Assembly (NCBI RefSeq): GCF_902168135.1
Contig: NZ_CABHOL010000024.1
Span: forward strand, 62,001 to 126,000
Length of the DNA stretch: 64,000 nt
Source: an uncultured Fluviicola sp.
GTDB lineage: Bacteria; Bacteroidota; Bacteroidia; Flavobacteriales_D; Crocinitomicaceae
Reading direction: 5' to 3'
Part shown: piece by piece, positions 53,374-62,761 of the stretch
Position numbering within the stretch: the first letter of the stretch is position 1
Layout of the letters: each line of letters begins with the position of its first letter
The notes under the pieces: generated by a model
What the model was told of the DNA's origin: nothing
Database searches by the model: none
The model's input: only the letters and a program-made list of their open reading frames with translations
Program-made: the position numbers and the translations under genes

Positions 53374-54729
53374 ATGAAATTCATAGGGTTGAGTTTCGGA
53401 TTGATTTTCGGATTGATTTTTCTTTTGAATACTTCCTTTGCACAGAATGGCACTGATCGCTTTAAGAGTGAAATTGACCTGGGCGGCGGAACAGTTATCA
53501 CCACCTTTTTAGATTTCAGGTTAGCTGAAAACGAGTTTAAAATGACTTCACCCAAAAATGCAGATGTCCGGATTATGGGCGGGAAAGCAAGATTGGGTCG
53601 AGTGATGGGGAAAGCTCCCAAAAAAGGAACCATTGTAACAATTAAGGGAACAAAACAGGCGGATAGTCTGATCGGTCAGACAGCAATTCCGATGTTCGGA
53701 AAATTGGGTTTCAAAGGAATAGTAAAAGCAGGAACACTCAGCGGAGAATTAGTAAATAACGCAGGAGAAGCAGTTGGAACCGTAAAGGGAACGAGTTCCA
53801 AAGAAGAACGGATGAATTACAGTGAGCTTTATCCGAAAGTGATCAATACCATCAAAGAGAATATTTATTCAAAAGAAGTTCTCCAAACCGGGGAATGGAA
53901 GAAATTCGAGAAAAAATTAGAAAAACTCTTTCACAAGTCGCACGACGATATCGAATTGTTTTTCGGGTTCAGCATCCTGAGCCAGAAACTTCCTTTCACG
54001 CATTTGAATTTCCTGATCACACAAGATACTTCCGATAATATGGGAACAGAAGTTCCTGCCAAATCGGTTTTCTTCGAAGAAAAAGATCCCGAAACGGCTT
54101 ACCTTCAGATCAAAAACTTCAGTACTTCGGCAGATGAACTGACTGAGATTTTACCGAAAATAGTGGGAAATCCCGCTTATAAAAACCTGATTATCGATCT
54201 GAGAAACAATGGCGGCGGCGGAATTGATGCTGCGTTTGCATTTGCAAAATACATTGTAGCGGAAGACCTGGAAGTAGGGTACTTTCCAACCAATAAGCTC
54301 GCTTATTCCGGTTACCAGCCCGAACTGTTCAGTAAACTTCCGGAAATGCAGCCAAAAACAACGGATGAATTCGGGAATGAGCTCAAAACAACGCCGGGAG
54401 TGAAACTGGTTTTCAAAAAACCTTCGAACCCGGTATTTACCGGAAAGATCTACATTTTGACCAACGGAAATACGGCAAGTACCTGCGAACCCATCGTTTA
54501 TGCACTGAAAAGCGACAAAAGAGCTACCATTATCGGTGAAAGAACACGAGGCGCTATGCTGTCCGCATCCCCTTTTGTAGTGTCGGGAAAATACCTGTTG
54601 ATGCTGCCTGTCGGAGATTTCTATACACATGACGGAGTGCGGTTGGACAAAGCAGGAGTGGCTCCGGATATCGAAGTGAAATCAGAGGAAGCATTGACTA
54701 AAGCATTGGAACTTATTCAAGCAAAATGA
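53374..54729 (+). CDS. Secreted S41 family peptidase
   Basis: Start at ATG 53374 (MKFIGLSFGL...), a good signal peptide ending SFAQ; ATG 53356 adds six residues. About 451 aa. An N-terminal beta region precedes the S41 fold: AYLQIKNFSTSADEL, NLIIDLRNNGGGGIDAAF, the nucleophile Ser369 in LTNGNTASTCEPIVYALKSD, and the end DGVRLDKAGVAPDIEV. It resembles the interphotoreceptor/tail-specific protease group. Periplasmic or surface protease with unknown target. Confidence 0.86.
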   Translation: MKFIGLSFGLIFGLIFLLNTSFAQNGTDRFKSEIDLGGGTVITTFLDFRLAENEFKMTSPKNADVRIMGGKARLGRVMGKAPKKGTIVTIKGTKQADSLIGQTAIPMFGKLGFKGIVKAGTLSGELVNNAGEAVGTVKGTSSKEERMNYSELYPKVINTIKENIYSKEVLQTGEWKKFEKKLEKLFHKSHDDIELFFGFSILSQKLPFTHLNFLITQDTSDNMGTEVPAKSVFFEEKDPETAYLQIKNFSTSADELTEILPKIVGNPAYKNLIIDLRNNGGGGIDAAFAFAKYIVAEDLEVGYFPTNKLAYSGYQPELFSKLPEMQPKTTDEFGNELKTTPGVKLVFKKPSNPVFTGKIYILTNGNTASTCEPIVYALKSDKRATIIGERTRGAMLSASPFVVSGKYLLMLPVGDFYTHDGVRLDKAGVAPDIEVKSEEALTKALELIQAK

Positions 54730-54789
54730 AAATGAGGGCGAGAATGAGAATGAAGAATCAAATTCTCATTCTCATTTCGCTACCGCTAT
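54730..54789. repeat. Purine-rich GAGAATG hairpin repeat
   Basis: GAGAATGAGAATGAAGAATC followed by AAATTCTCATTCTCATTT, an inverted pair of the GAGAAT motif seen also at 2030-2095, 2625-2700 and 51832. It can act as a terminator after the S41 gene. Confidence 0.5.
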
Positions 54790-54825
54790 AGCTTGTGCCA
54801 TCGCTAAAGCTATTGGTGACATGCG
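54790..54825. repeat. Short structured intergenic repeat, copy 2
   Basis: AGCTTGTGCCATCGCTAAAG followed by CTATTGGTGACATGCG, close to 30878-30914. Flanking ACCGC/GCGGT pair. Confidence 0.55.
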
Positions 54826-54941
54826 ATTAGCGAACGCGGTCTGTTTTTCATTCTGTAAAATGCATCCTATATTCCGACTTTTGACTACTTCCAACTTTCC
54901 CTTATTCCGGTTCTTTGCATCATTACTTTTAAATAAGACAC

Positions 54942-55748
54942 ATGAATGCAACATTAATTACCGGGGCATCGGACGGAATCGGAAAAGCAATTGCCCGTGA
55001 ATTTGCTTCCCTCAAACACAACCTGGTGCTGGTAGCCCGTAACAAAGAACGATTAGCGACACTTTGTGAGGAGTTAAAATCAAAGTATCAGATCCGGGCT
55101 CACTATATCGTAGCAGATTTAACCAAACCGGAAGCGCCCGGAGCCCTTTTTGAGGAATGCCGTCAGAGAAGTATTTCGGTGGATGTGTTGATTAATAATG
55201 CCGGAAAAGGTTCCAGCGGAGAGTTTTTTCAAAATGACCTGGAGGCAGAATTGGAAATAATCCGGCTCAACAATTCGAGCCTGGTTGCGTTGACCCATTT
55301 GTTCCTGCCCGAAATGATCCGGAACAAAAAAGGATTTATCATCAATGTAGCTTCCATGATCGCATTTTTTCCGAGCCCGTACATGGCTGTTTATGCCGGG
55401 TCCAAGCATTTTGTAAAAGCTTTTACCTATTCAATTACGGAAGAATGCAGACCTTATGGCGTGAATGTTCTATTGTTCAGTCCCGGGCTCACTACTTCCA
55501 ATTTTATGAATACGAAAGCAAACAACAACGATTGGGGGAAAGTACTGGTTCAGGGAAGTAACACACAAACGCCGGAGCAGGTTGCCAAAGAACTCGTATC
55601 AGCTTATAAAAGAAACAAAACTTTTCACGTATCGGGTTCGCGGAACAGGGTATTTGCTATCTTGGCAGCTCATCTTTCACCCGGTTTTATTGCGCGAAGT
55701 TTTGCAAAACAGAAAAGAAAACAAATAGGATGGAAACAATTCATGTAA
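54942..55748 (+). CDS. Short-chain dehydrogenase/reductase
   Basis: 268 aa with the classical motif set: TGASDGIGKAIA (7-18), NNAGKG near 86, and Tyr-Ala-Gly-Ser-Lys in VYAGSKHFVKAF (YxxxK). It is NAD(P)-dependent and cytoplasmic, substrate unknown. An AraC-type gene overlaps its end by 19 bases, a pairing common in Bacteroidota, where the regulator controls the enzyme. Confidence 0.88.
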   Translation: MNATLITGASDGIGKAIAREFASLKHNLVLVARNKERLATLCEELKSKYQIRAHYIVADLTKPEAPGALFEECRQRSISVDVLINNAGKGSSGEFFQNDLEAELEIIRLNNSSLVALTHLFLPEMIRNKKGFIINVASMIAFFPSPYMAVYAGSKHFVKAFTYSITEECRPYGVNVLLFSPGLTTSNFMNTKANNNDWGKVLVQGSNTQTPEQVAKELVSAYKRNKTFHVSGSRNRVFAILAAHLSPGFIARSFAKQKRKQIGWKQFM

Positions 55749-56631
55749 AATCGATTGCTCAAAGCCATCAGTTGCTGAAGCTGGAAAAACCAAAACATCC
55801 TTTATTCAGCATTATGCGCTTTGAAGAAATGCCGCACACCGAGGTTCCGGATAAAACCAAACTGATCTTTGATTATTACCAGATCGTATTCAAAAAAAAC
55901 TGTCCGAGCAAATTGCAATACGGGCAGACCATCTATGATTTTGATGAAGGAGTGATGTCTTATTTTGCCCCGAAACAAGTAAGTATTGTTGATCCCGGAG
56001 CATTGTTTCCTGTTTCCGGGTGGGTCATTCAGCTGCATCCTGATTTTTTGCGGGGGTATGAGCTGGATAAAAAGATCAAAGAGTATGGTTTCTTTGAATA
56101 TGCGGCCAATGAAGCCCTCATTCTTTCTGAAGACGAAGAGAAAACAATGGAACAGATCCTGCAGCAGCTTCATAAAGAATACCATCTGCCCATCGATAAA
56201 TTCAGTCAGGATGTGGTAGTTGCCAACCTGGAATTAGTGCTGACCTACAGCAATCGGTACTACAACCGGCAATTCATTGTAAGAAAGGTAGTTAACGACA
56301 CGCTGCTCGGTAATTCGAGCAATTGCTGAACCGGTATTTCGGAGATAAACAAAGGGAAAGAGCGTTGCCCGCTGTCAACTATTTTGCGGCACAGTTGAAT
56401 TTGTCGGATAAGTATTTTTCCGATTTGCTCAAACAGCAGACCGGATTATCCGCATTGCAGCACATCCATGAAAAGATTATTGAGAGAGCAAAAGAAAAAT
56501 TAGCTGCTACCGACTTAACCGTGAGTGAAATAGCATATGAATTGGGCTTTGAGCATCCGCAGTCTTTTAGTAAGTTATTCAAGGCCAAAACAAACCTTTC
56601 ACCCTTAGAGTTCCGGCGGTTGTTTAATTAA
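55730..56631 (+). pseudogene. AraC-family regulator split by a frameshift
   Basis: The first frame (from ATG 55730) codes for a ligand domain (MRFEEMPHTEVPDKTKLIFD; MSYFAPKQVSIVDP) and stops at 56329 after RKVVNDTLLGNSSNC. The other frame, from about 56310, continues as FEQLLNRYFGDKQRERALPA and the complete AraC HTH (TVSEIAYELGFEHPQSFSKL; LSPLEFRRLF). Together they make one normal regulator of about 300 aa, so one base was lost or gained around 56310. It may be a recent mutation, phase change or sequencing error. Confidence 0.75.
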
Positions 56632-56798
56632 CTTTCCATGCTGTAAGTTTCCTGCGCCAGACTTTTCCGGGAATAGCAAAAAGGACGATTGGTTGCTCTG
56701 GATAAAACAAATGTGTTAGTTTTAAGCCTTAAGAAAGTGAAACAAATCGCTGTGTATCACTATTATTTTTTATATTGGTAACTAAAACTATTCACGCC

Positions 56799-58013
56799 AT
56801 GAAGAACATATTTTCAGATGCGATCTCATTCGATGATTTGGAAATGGCTGAAAAAGTGGCTCAGGGAAACCTGAAGACTTTTTTGGAAGTGTTTAACTCC
56901 AGTCCTGCCTGTATGTCTATTACTACACTTGAAAGAAGATATATCCGTGTAAACAAACGATTTGTAGAAATTTACGGTTTTGAGGAAGCAGAAGTCGTGG
57001 GGCGAAATGCCCGCGAACTTGGAATTCTCGATCCGGAGGAACATGAACGGGTTTCGAACCTTATTCTGGAAAAGGGACGGATAAAAAACGAAACAATCAA
57101 ATGCAGGGGAAAGGACGGAAGAATCATTTATGCCATAAGCTCCATTGAAAACCTGGAAATCAACGGCGAAAGGTTCCTGGTCTCATCCTTTTTGGATATC
57201 TCACCAATCTTGCAGCAGCAGCAGTTGATTGAACAGCAGAATAAAGAAATGCTGGAGAGTATCCGCTATGCAAAACTCATTCAGAAAGCCATATTTCCTA
57301 CAAAAGCTCAGTTAGATGCCATTCTTACGGATTCATTCGTACTGCTTAAGCCCAAGCACATCGTGAGTGGAGATTTTTACTGGATCAAAGAACACCGGGA
57401 TAAAATTTTCATAGCAGCCTGTGACTGCACCGGTCATGGAGTTCCGGGAGCATTTATCAGTATTATCGGGAACAACCTGCTGAGTAAATGCATTACCGAT
57501 TACGGACAGACAAATCCGGCCGATATCTTGAACCAGCTGAACAATGAGTTTCAGAGTGCGAATCAGAAAATCATTGACCGCAGCTATGAAATAAAAGACG
57601 GAATGGACATTGCATTGTGCGTGATCGACAAATCAAACAGGATCATGGAATACGCCGGGGCTTACAACCCGATCTACCAGGTGAAAAACGGCGTACTCAC
57701 CAAGCTGGCAACCGACAAAATTCCTATTCACCTCTTTTCCAAAAACACCGATAAGCAGTTCACAAGTTACCAGATCAATATAGAATCCGGAGACAGCTAC
57801 TACCTGTTTAGCGATGGGTACGCAGACCAGTTTGGCGGGGAAGAAGGAAAGAAATTCACTTACCGGAATTTCAAGGAATTGATCCTCTCCATGCAGGACC
57901 TCACTATGAAAGAACAGCGTGACGTGTTCAATCAGACCATTGAAGAATGGAAAATCCAATCCGATGAAGAGCAGACAGACGATATTTTGATCGTTGGATT
58001 CAGAGTACCGTGA
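56799..58013 (+). CDS. PAS-SpoIIE serine phosphatase
   Basis: From the ATG at 56799, 404 aa. PAS domain at about 28-145 (FNSSPACMSITTLERRYIRV; RVNKRFVEIYGFEEAEVVGR). The PP2C/SpoIIE domain at about 165-404 has the acidic metal residues in VSGDFYW, ACDCTGHGVPGAF and DGMDIAL, and the SDGYADQFGG segment. It likely dephosphorylates an anti-sigma-factor antagonist in a partner-switching pathway. No sigma factor or anti-sigma gene is adjacent. Confidence 0.9.
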   Translation: MKNIFSDAISFDDLEMAEKVAQGNLKTFLEVFNSSPACMSITTLERRYIRVNKRFVEIYGFEEAEVVGRNARELGILDPEEHERVSNLILEKGRIKNETIKCRGKDGRIIYAISSIENLEINGERFLVSSFLDISPILQQQQLIEQQNKEMLESIRYAKLIQKAIFPTKAQLDAILTDSFVLLKPKHIVSGDFYWIKEHRDKIFIAACDCTGHGVPGAFISIIGNNLLSKCITDYGQTNPADILNQLNNEFQSANQKIIDRSYEIKDGMDIALCVIDKSNRIMEYAGAYNPIYQVKNGVLTKLATDKIPIHLFSKNTDKQFTSYQINIESGDSYYLFSDGYADQFGGEEGKKFTYRNFKELILSMQDLTMKEQRDVFNQTIEEWKIQSDEEQTDDILIVGFRVP

Positions 58014-58365
58014 CACCATCTTACTTTTTTCCAAAGCAAAAAAAGTAAGTAAAAATGCTTTGCCCGCTTGCCGTTCAAGCAGAATCCCATTTCGGACCGA
58101 TTAGCGGAAAGAAGGGATCAGGATCCCAAATGCAAACCACAGCAGTTTTACAAACGCTGCGGTTTTTAGCACTTTCCGAGATCGGTTTCCGAAATGGAAA
58201 TCCTTAGTCTTCGACCGGCCAATAATCGTTGGAAAATAATTTTTAGTTCTAATTATGATACGGGAATCCGCAATCGGGTGGAGGTTCACTGTGATAAATT
58301 GGTATTAATAATTCAAATTCTTGTTCTGTGAAGAGGTTTTCAACCTTAAGATAGAGTTGAATAGA
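58014..58365. repeat. Dispersed intergenic repeat, copy A
   Basis: About 280 bases sharing ordered blocks with 62187-62440: a TTACTTTTT/AAAAAGTAA hairpin, CCCGCTTGC and TCAAGCAG, GGGATCAGGATCCCAAATG (58114), TCTTCGACCGG (58208) and GAATCCGCAATCGGG (58264). Not coding in any frame. Confidence 0.7.
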
Positions 58366-58480
58366 TTACCTCATTCTCCCTACTAATTCTGCCCAATGTT
58401 CTGATGTCCTTACGCCATCCACGTATGAGATTTTGTTCCGGATATTCCCATAAAAAAACAGGTTCGTTCAGTAGTGATTC
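58366..58480 (-). pseudogene. C-terminal fragment of a small protein
   Basis: On the minus strand, FFYGNIRNKISYVDGVRTSE and HWAELVGRMR end at TAA (58366-58368), without an upstream start in frame. The residue pattern looks like a real protein end, possibly of a SUKH or other immunity-type gene. It sits between the repeat and the SUKH gene. Confidence 0.35.
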
Positions 58481-58489
58481 TGTTTTAGT

Positions 58490-58954
58490 TTACCCCTCAA
58501 AAACAGCCGTGTAATCAATCAGACCATTTATGAAATCCGTGAAAGAAGCCGCCAGGAATTCCAGCTCTACCTCCGAATAATGGACGTAGATGTTTCCGTA
58601 CGAATTTTCGTCCAGTGACATGGCCAGGTAGCCGGTCCCCGTTCTGCCGATCGCCAGGTGCTTTTCAGGCAGGTAATCCCTGCGTTCAACCAGGAGCGTA
58701 TCCCCGTGCTTGATCGGGTAGAAGCCCAGCAGGTTGATCCCGTCATCCGGAAGACCGAAGAACAGGTAGATACTCACCACCGCACCGCCATTGTAAGTGA
58801 GCATATGTGCTTTGTAATCTTCAGGAAGTACCAATCCGGTAGCAGTTTCAAACCCCTTCAGTTCTTCGACAGAAATAGCCGGGTTTTCCGATGTGAAAAG
58901 ATCGGGCCTCCGGGCATCATTTGTCAGCCAGCTGTTTCGAATGAATTGTTTCAT
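58490..58954 (-). CDS. SMI1/KNR4 (SUKH) family protein
   Basis: 154 aa. The SUKH pattern is ISVEELKGFETATGLVLPED, YKAHMLTYNGG and the middle NLLGFYPIKHGDTLL with a helical end ASFTDFINGLIDY. SUKH proteins are often immunity proteins that block toxins of polymorphic-toxin systems. It lies beside, and points away from, a toxin-like gene with an eCIS/T6-effector-style N-terminus. Cytoplasmic, since no signal peptide. Confidence 0.88.
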   Translation of the reverse strand: MKQFIRNSWLTNDARRPDLFTSENPAISVEELKGFETATGLVLPEDYKAHMLTYNGGAVVSIYLFFGLPDDGINLLGFYPIKHGDTLLVERRDYLPEKHLAIGRTGTGYLAMSLDENSYGNIYVHYSEVELEFLAASFTDFINGLIDYTAVFEG

Positions 58955-59132
58955 AGTGTTTTAATCCGTATTGATGGGTTGAATGGGGAACAAAAGTAAA
59001 CCATTCAAAGTGCCTGAAAACCCTCAAAACCGGGTGAATTTATATTAGGGGAGATTTAATTGACAGGTGTATAGAAAGGAAATATATTTGTTTGACCGAA
59101 TTTACTATATTCGAAAAACTATTCACACCCGT

Positions 59133-60020
59133 ATGCAGACGCAGGAAAAGAAGACCCAACAGCAAAAAGCAGCATTCACCCGGGATACCGGAAAACAAAA
59201 CAACCCCGGACTGAGTTTAACGGATAACCGCCCGGAAGCACTCATTCAACGCAAGATTCAGGAAGCTGCAGATAACAGTCCGCAGGCAAAGAACAATTCA
59301 TTGGTACAAGCTATGGCAGAGCAGCCCGTTCAAGGAAAAGTCGTTACACAGCTGGCACGTACCAAAAGAGAGAAAAAGGGAACCGTGAGCGGACACGGCG
59401 GATTGCGGCGCAATAAAAAAACAGGAGCATTGATCGGATACAAGGTCCCGAAAGGGAAAAAGATCGTGATCACAGCACCGCCGGGAGCAACCCTCGGAGA
59501 TATTTCCCTGGTGTTGAACACCACAGACAACCCGGATTACAAAAAGATCCGGAAAATGATGAAGATCAGTACCAACAAAGATCTTTGGAAAAATAGTACG
59601 GTAATCTCCATTGTTCGGGGCAACAAGCAAATAGGAAAAACGGACCTGCAGGCAAAACTGCTGAAAAAGCTTGACACCGGCAAGCTGACCTTCAACGACC
59701 TGAAGGGAAACGAAAAAGGATCACTTGCAGCATTGGAACGCAGCCCCGAATTTGAAGAATGGGCAGAATCCTACGTAACCCCCGAAACATTCCAGGTGAA
59801 AAACGAAGGAGAAGAAATGGACGACATGGTCCTGGAGCCATTTGAAGATGAATTACGCAGTGACGACGTTGATACAGCCAACCAAAACGACTACATCGAA
59901 AAGAAGCAAATGCTTTCTACCTACGTGAAAAACAACCCCGACCTCACCCAAATCACTATCAATGCCTGCAGCGCCGATGAGCATTCAGACTTCACCGGCT
60001 TCCAGATTGATAAAAAATAA
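59133..60020 (+). CDS. Polymorphic-toxin or eCIS-effector-like protein
   Basis: Start at ATG 59133 (MQTQEKKTQQ), giving 295 aa; an upstream TTG/GTG extension is unlikely. The N-terminus has a charged opening followed by LTDNRPEALIQRKIQEAADN (29-48) and SPQAKNN, a leader I recall before DUF4157-like and other effectors of extracellular contractile injection systems in Bacteroidota. From about 85, GHGGLRRNKKTGALIGYKVP and PPGATLGDISLVLNTTDN resemble the putative adhesin Stv domain. It lacks a Sec signal. The acidic tail has no catalytic motif I recognise. Confidence 0.65.
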   Translation: MQTQEKKTQQQKAAFTRDTGKQNNPGLSLTDNRPEALIQRKIQEAADNSPQAKNNSLVQAMAEQPVQGKVVTQLARTKREKKGTVSGHGGLRRNKKTGALIGYKVPKGKKIVITAPPGATLGDISLVLNTTDNPDYKKIRKMMKISTNKDLWKNSTVISIVRGNKQIGKTDLQAKLLKKLDTGKLTFNDLKGNEKGSLAALERSPEFEEWAESYVTPETFQVKNEGEEMDDMVLEPFEDELRSDDVDTANQNDYIEKKQMLSTYVKNNPDLTQITINACSADEHSDFTGFQIDKK

Positions 60021-60035
60021 AAGAGGATCTTAATT

Positions 60036-60087
60036 TCCCCCTTTTATCCCTCCCGACAGGAACTCGTCGGGAGGGATAAAAGGGGGA
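60036..60087. terminator. Long-stem terminator-like palindrome
   Basis: A 22-bp perfect stem (TCCCCCTTTTATCCCTCCCG, AC, and its complement) with an 8-base loop. It ends the toxin-like gene. A diverged relative with CCCCCTTT and AAAGGGGG is at about 63300-63368. Confidence 0.8.
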
Positions 60088-60166
60088 GGATAAACCCTCA
60101 TCTAACCATGCAACCTTCCGCATCTTCAGTTGTATTACCCGCATACACACAACAAAAAAAAGAACT

Positions 60167-61474
60167 ATGAATAACTTACGCAAGACACTATTCGCGGCGG
60201 TCATGCTTTTAGTTGCAACCGGCACTTACGGCCAGTTAACCTACATCGGATCGCCTGCCCAGGACCTCTCCTGGATGAGCAACCCATTGATGAAATTAAA
60301 ACAAGATACCTTGTTCGTACCCACGCAAAACGGGTTGTTTAAAAAATCACTTCAATCTGGCGGCACTACCTGGATCGCGGCCGGGTTTCAGGGATTGAAG
60401 ATCAATGATTTTGTACTCATAGGGCAGGATACAATTGTCTGCGTGGCAGACAGCACAGCAGGAAATACCATTTTCACCTCTGTCAATAACGGGAACTCTT
60501 TCGTCAATACAACCAATGGTTTCGGCGCTACAGGCATTGACTTCCAGCCGGGAACAAGAATAGACGTAAATCCAAACAACCACCAGGAGCTTATTGCCAT
60601 GAGCGGATCATGTGTGGCACGCTCCACGGATTTTTCCGCAAGCTGGTCGCCCATTTATTTAGATTGGGGTTATTCGGTTTACCAGCCAAGCGTACTTCGC
60701 TACCATCCTTTAAACCCTGCCTACATCTATTCCGGTGGTGAGTTGTCACTTTTCGATTCCTACCTGGCTTATTCCCTGGATGCAGGAGCAAACTGGGCCG
60801 TTTCTGCCGTTGAAACCAACCAGGCAGTCAACGGAATTGCATTTCATCCAACGAATACCGATACCCTATTTATCGGGAAGGAGGGAAGCATACACCGCTC
60901 TGTCAACAAAGGAGCTTCCTGGAGCAATGTCTTCACCACTCCGAATTACGAATACATCTATTCTGTTGTGTACGACCCGAACAACTCCAATATCCTGTAT
61001 GCAGCCGGAGCTATCAACGGAGAAAACGATACCGTACGCATTTTCAGAAGTACAAATGGCGGCTCCAACTGGAGCGAATGGTACCAGGAATCCTTCCCTG
61101 GCAGCGATAAACAGGTGATCAACATGGTCATGTACAACACCACACTATGTCTGCTCACCCGTGATCATTCCTCAAACCTCACCGGAGTGTACAAACTCGA
61201 CGCATCAACGGCATCCGTTCCGCATCTGGTGCAAGAAAACCTTCACATCTTCCCGAACCCGTTTTCCGGTGAAACCACCATCCGTGCAGAGAAACCTTTC
61301 ACAAATGCCGAGCTCTCCATTGTCAACAGCCTGGGCGAACCCGTGAAGCATATTCATCACATTTCCGGCCCGGAAATTAAAATCGCCCGCGAAACACTCC
61401 CGAGTGGTGTATACGTGGTGCGCATAACAGGCGAAACAGAAAGCTATACGCAGAAGATGGTAGTGAGAGATTAG
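60167..61474 (+). CDS. T9SS-secreted BNR-repeat protein
   Basis: 435 aa. Signal peptide to about residue 22, then a beta-propeller-like set of Asp-box repeats (SLDAGANWAVS, SVNKGASWSN, STNGGSNWSEW). The C-terminus has LHIFPNPFSGETTIRAE and ends GVYVVRITGETESYTQKMVV, the T9SS type A sorting domain. It is a smaller relative of the 1254-aa protein at 26 kb. Likely surface-attached. Confidence 0.87.
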   Translation: MNNLRKTLFAAVMLLVATGTYGQLTYIGSPAQDLSWMSNPLMKLKQDTLFVPTQNGLFKKSLQSGGTTWIAAGFQGLKINDFVLIGQDTIVCVADSTAGNTIFTSVNNGNSFVNTTNGFGATGIDFQPGTRIDVNPNNHQELIAMSGSCVARSTDFSASWSPIYLDWGYSVYQPSVLRYHPLNPAYIYSGGELSLFDSYLAYSLDAGANWAVSAVETNQAVNGIAFHPTNTDTLFIGKEGSIHRSVNKGASWSNVFTTPNYEYIYSVVYDPNNSNILYAAGAINGENDTVRIFRSTNGGSNWSEWYQESFPGSDKQVINMVMYNTTLCLLTRDHSSNLTGVYKLDASTASVPHLVQENLHIFPNPFSGETTIRAEKPFTNAELSIVNSLGEPVKHIHHISGPEIKIARETLPSGVYVVRITGETESYTQKMVVRD

Positions 61475-61723
61475 GTTTTTTTATTTCACAGCAAAGAAGA
61501 GCCAGCTGTGGCTGGTGAAGACGGAGTGCAGTCTGAAAGACACGGCACGAAGGTAAAAGAGCGCAAAGGGCATGAAGAAAAACTTTGTGCCTTCGCTGAA
61601 GCTATGGTGCAGGCCTTGCGTCCTTATTCTCTTTGCGGTTTATTTATTCAGATATCTTACTAAGAACCCCGTCTTATTCATTCCGGATTTTTGTTAATTT
61701 AGAGAAAGATCGAATCAGGTAGT

Positions 61724-62185
61724 ATGGATGTAGATGTTAAGTTTGAATTGATCATAGGAGCAAAGCTGCTTTTTGCCCTGGTGTTGGGCGGACTTATCGG
61801 CTTTGAGAGGGAACAGCACAGCAAGTTTGCCGGTGTGCGCACCTTCGGCGCGATAGCCGTGTCTGCGTGTATTTTCGTAGCCATTGCAGAGCACCTCACT
61901 AACGATACCTCGGCCATTGCGCGGATCCTGGCGGCCATTGCAACCGGTATCGGGTTCATTGGAGCCGGACTCATTTTCAAAGACGGGAACCACATGCACG
62001 GATTAACCACCTCCGCGTCACTTTGGGCCACCGCCGGTATCGGTTCGGCTGTTGCATTGAACATGTTTATCATTGCCAGCCTGGCCACAGCAATCGTTTA
62101 TTTCCTGCTGCACGTGAAACGCTTCGGCTGGTATAAAAAAATGATCGAAGACGAAGATGAAAAAGGCAATTCGAAGGAGAAGTAG
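61724..62185 (+). CDS. MgtC/SapB-family membrane protein
   Basis: 153 aa with four membrane helices. The family signature is LGGLIGFEREQHSKFAGVRT, and TGIGFIGAGLIFKDGNHMHG (about 66-85) with TTSASLWATAGIG following. MgtC proteins affect virulence, Mg2+ starvation survival and membrane potential; this form has a long hydrophilic C-tail ending KGNSKEK. Flanked by non-coding repeats on both sides. Confidence 0.9.
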   Translation: MDVDVKFELIIGAKLLFALVLGGLIGFEREQHSKFAGVRTFGAIAVSACIFVAIAEHLTNDTSAIARILAAIATGIGFIGAGLIFKDGNHMHGLTTSASLWATAGIGSAVALNMFIIASLATAIVYFLLHVKRFGWYKKMIEDEDEKGNSKEK

Positions 62186-62761
62186 GATAACATGTTTTTA
62201 CTTTTTGCTTGTCCAAAAAGTAACAAAAAGGACCTTTTCCCCGCTTGCTGGTCAAGCAGCCTTCCGTTTCGGAGCGCTTCACGGAAAGGAGGGATCAGGA
62301 TCCCAAATGACAAGCACTTTCCGGAACCGCTTCGCCGAAACGGAAGTCCTTATTCTTCGACCGGTCATTCCTGGTTTGAAAATCAATTGGTGCGTTGATA
62401 TGCGATCGGAGAATCCGCAATCGGGAGATCATGCTTCGCTGTAACAAGTTTTTTAAGAAGCACAAATTATAGCTCTGAAGAAAAATCAATAAACGGCTTA
62501 AGCCGTTAGGGAAATCCGATGAATGGCCTTACGTACATCGCGTAGAAGAACAAACGAAATGGAGCGCAGCCGAACCCCTGTTTGAGCTCAGCCATCGGAT
62601 TCTTTGAAAAAGAATTCGTTTATGGTGTGGTGAGTTTGGGGTGCAGGCAGTGGGATGACGTGTAGTTCTCAAACGAGGGATGTACCGCCTTGACCTTTTT
62701 GCTTCTTTTTGTGTCAAGACAAAAAGAAGGGGAGCAAACCTGCTTCACCACCTGATTCATT
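62186..62761. repeat. Intergenic region: dispersed repeat copy B and hairpins
   Basis: 576 bases without a gene. The blocks of copy A recur in order at 62187-62440 (GGGATCAGGATCCCAAATG at 62291, TCTTCGACCGG at 62354, GAATCCGCAATCGGG at 62411). Further on are AACGGCTTAAGCCGTT (perfect palindrome near 62492) and CTTCTTTTTGT/ACAAAAAGAAG near 62700. Confidence 0.65.
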
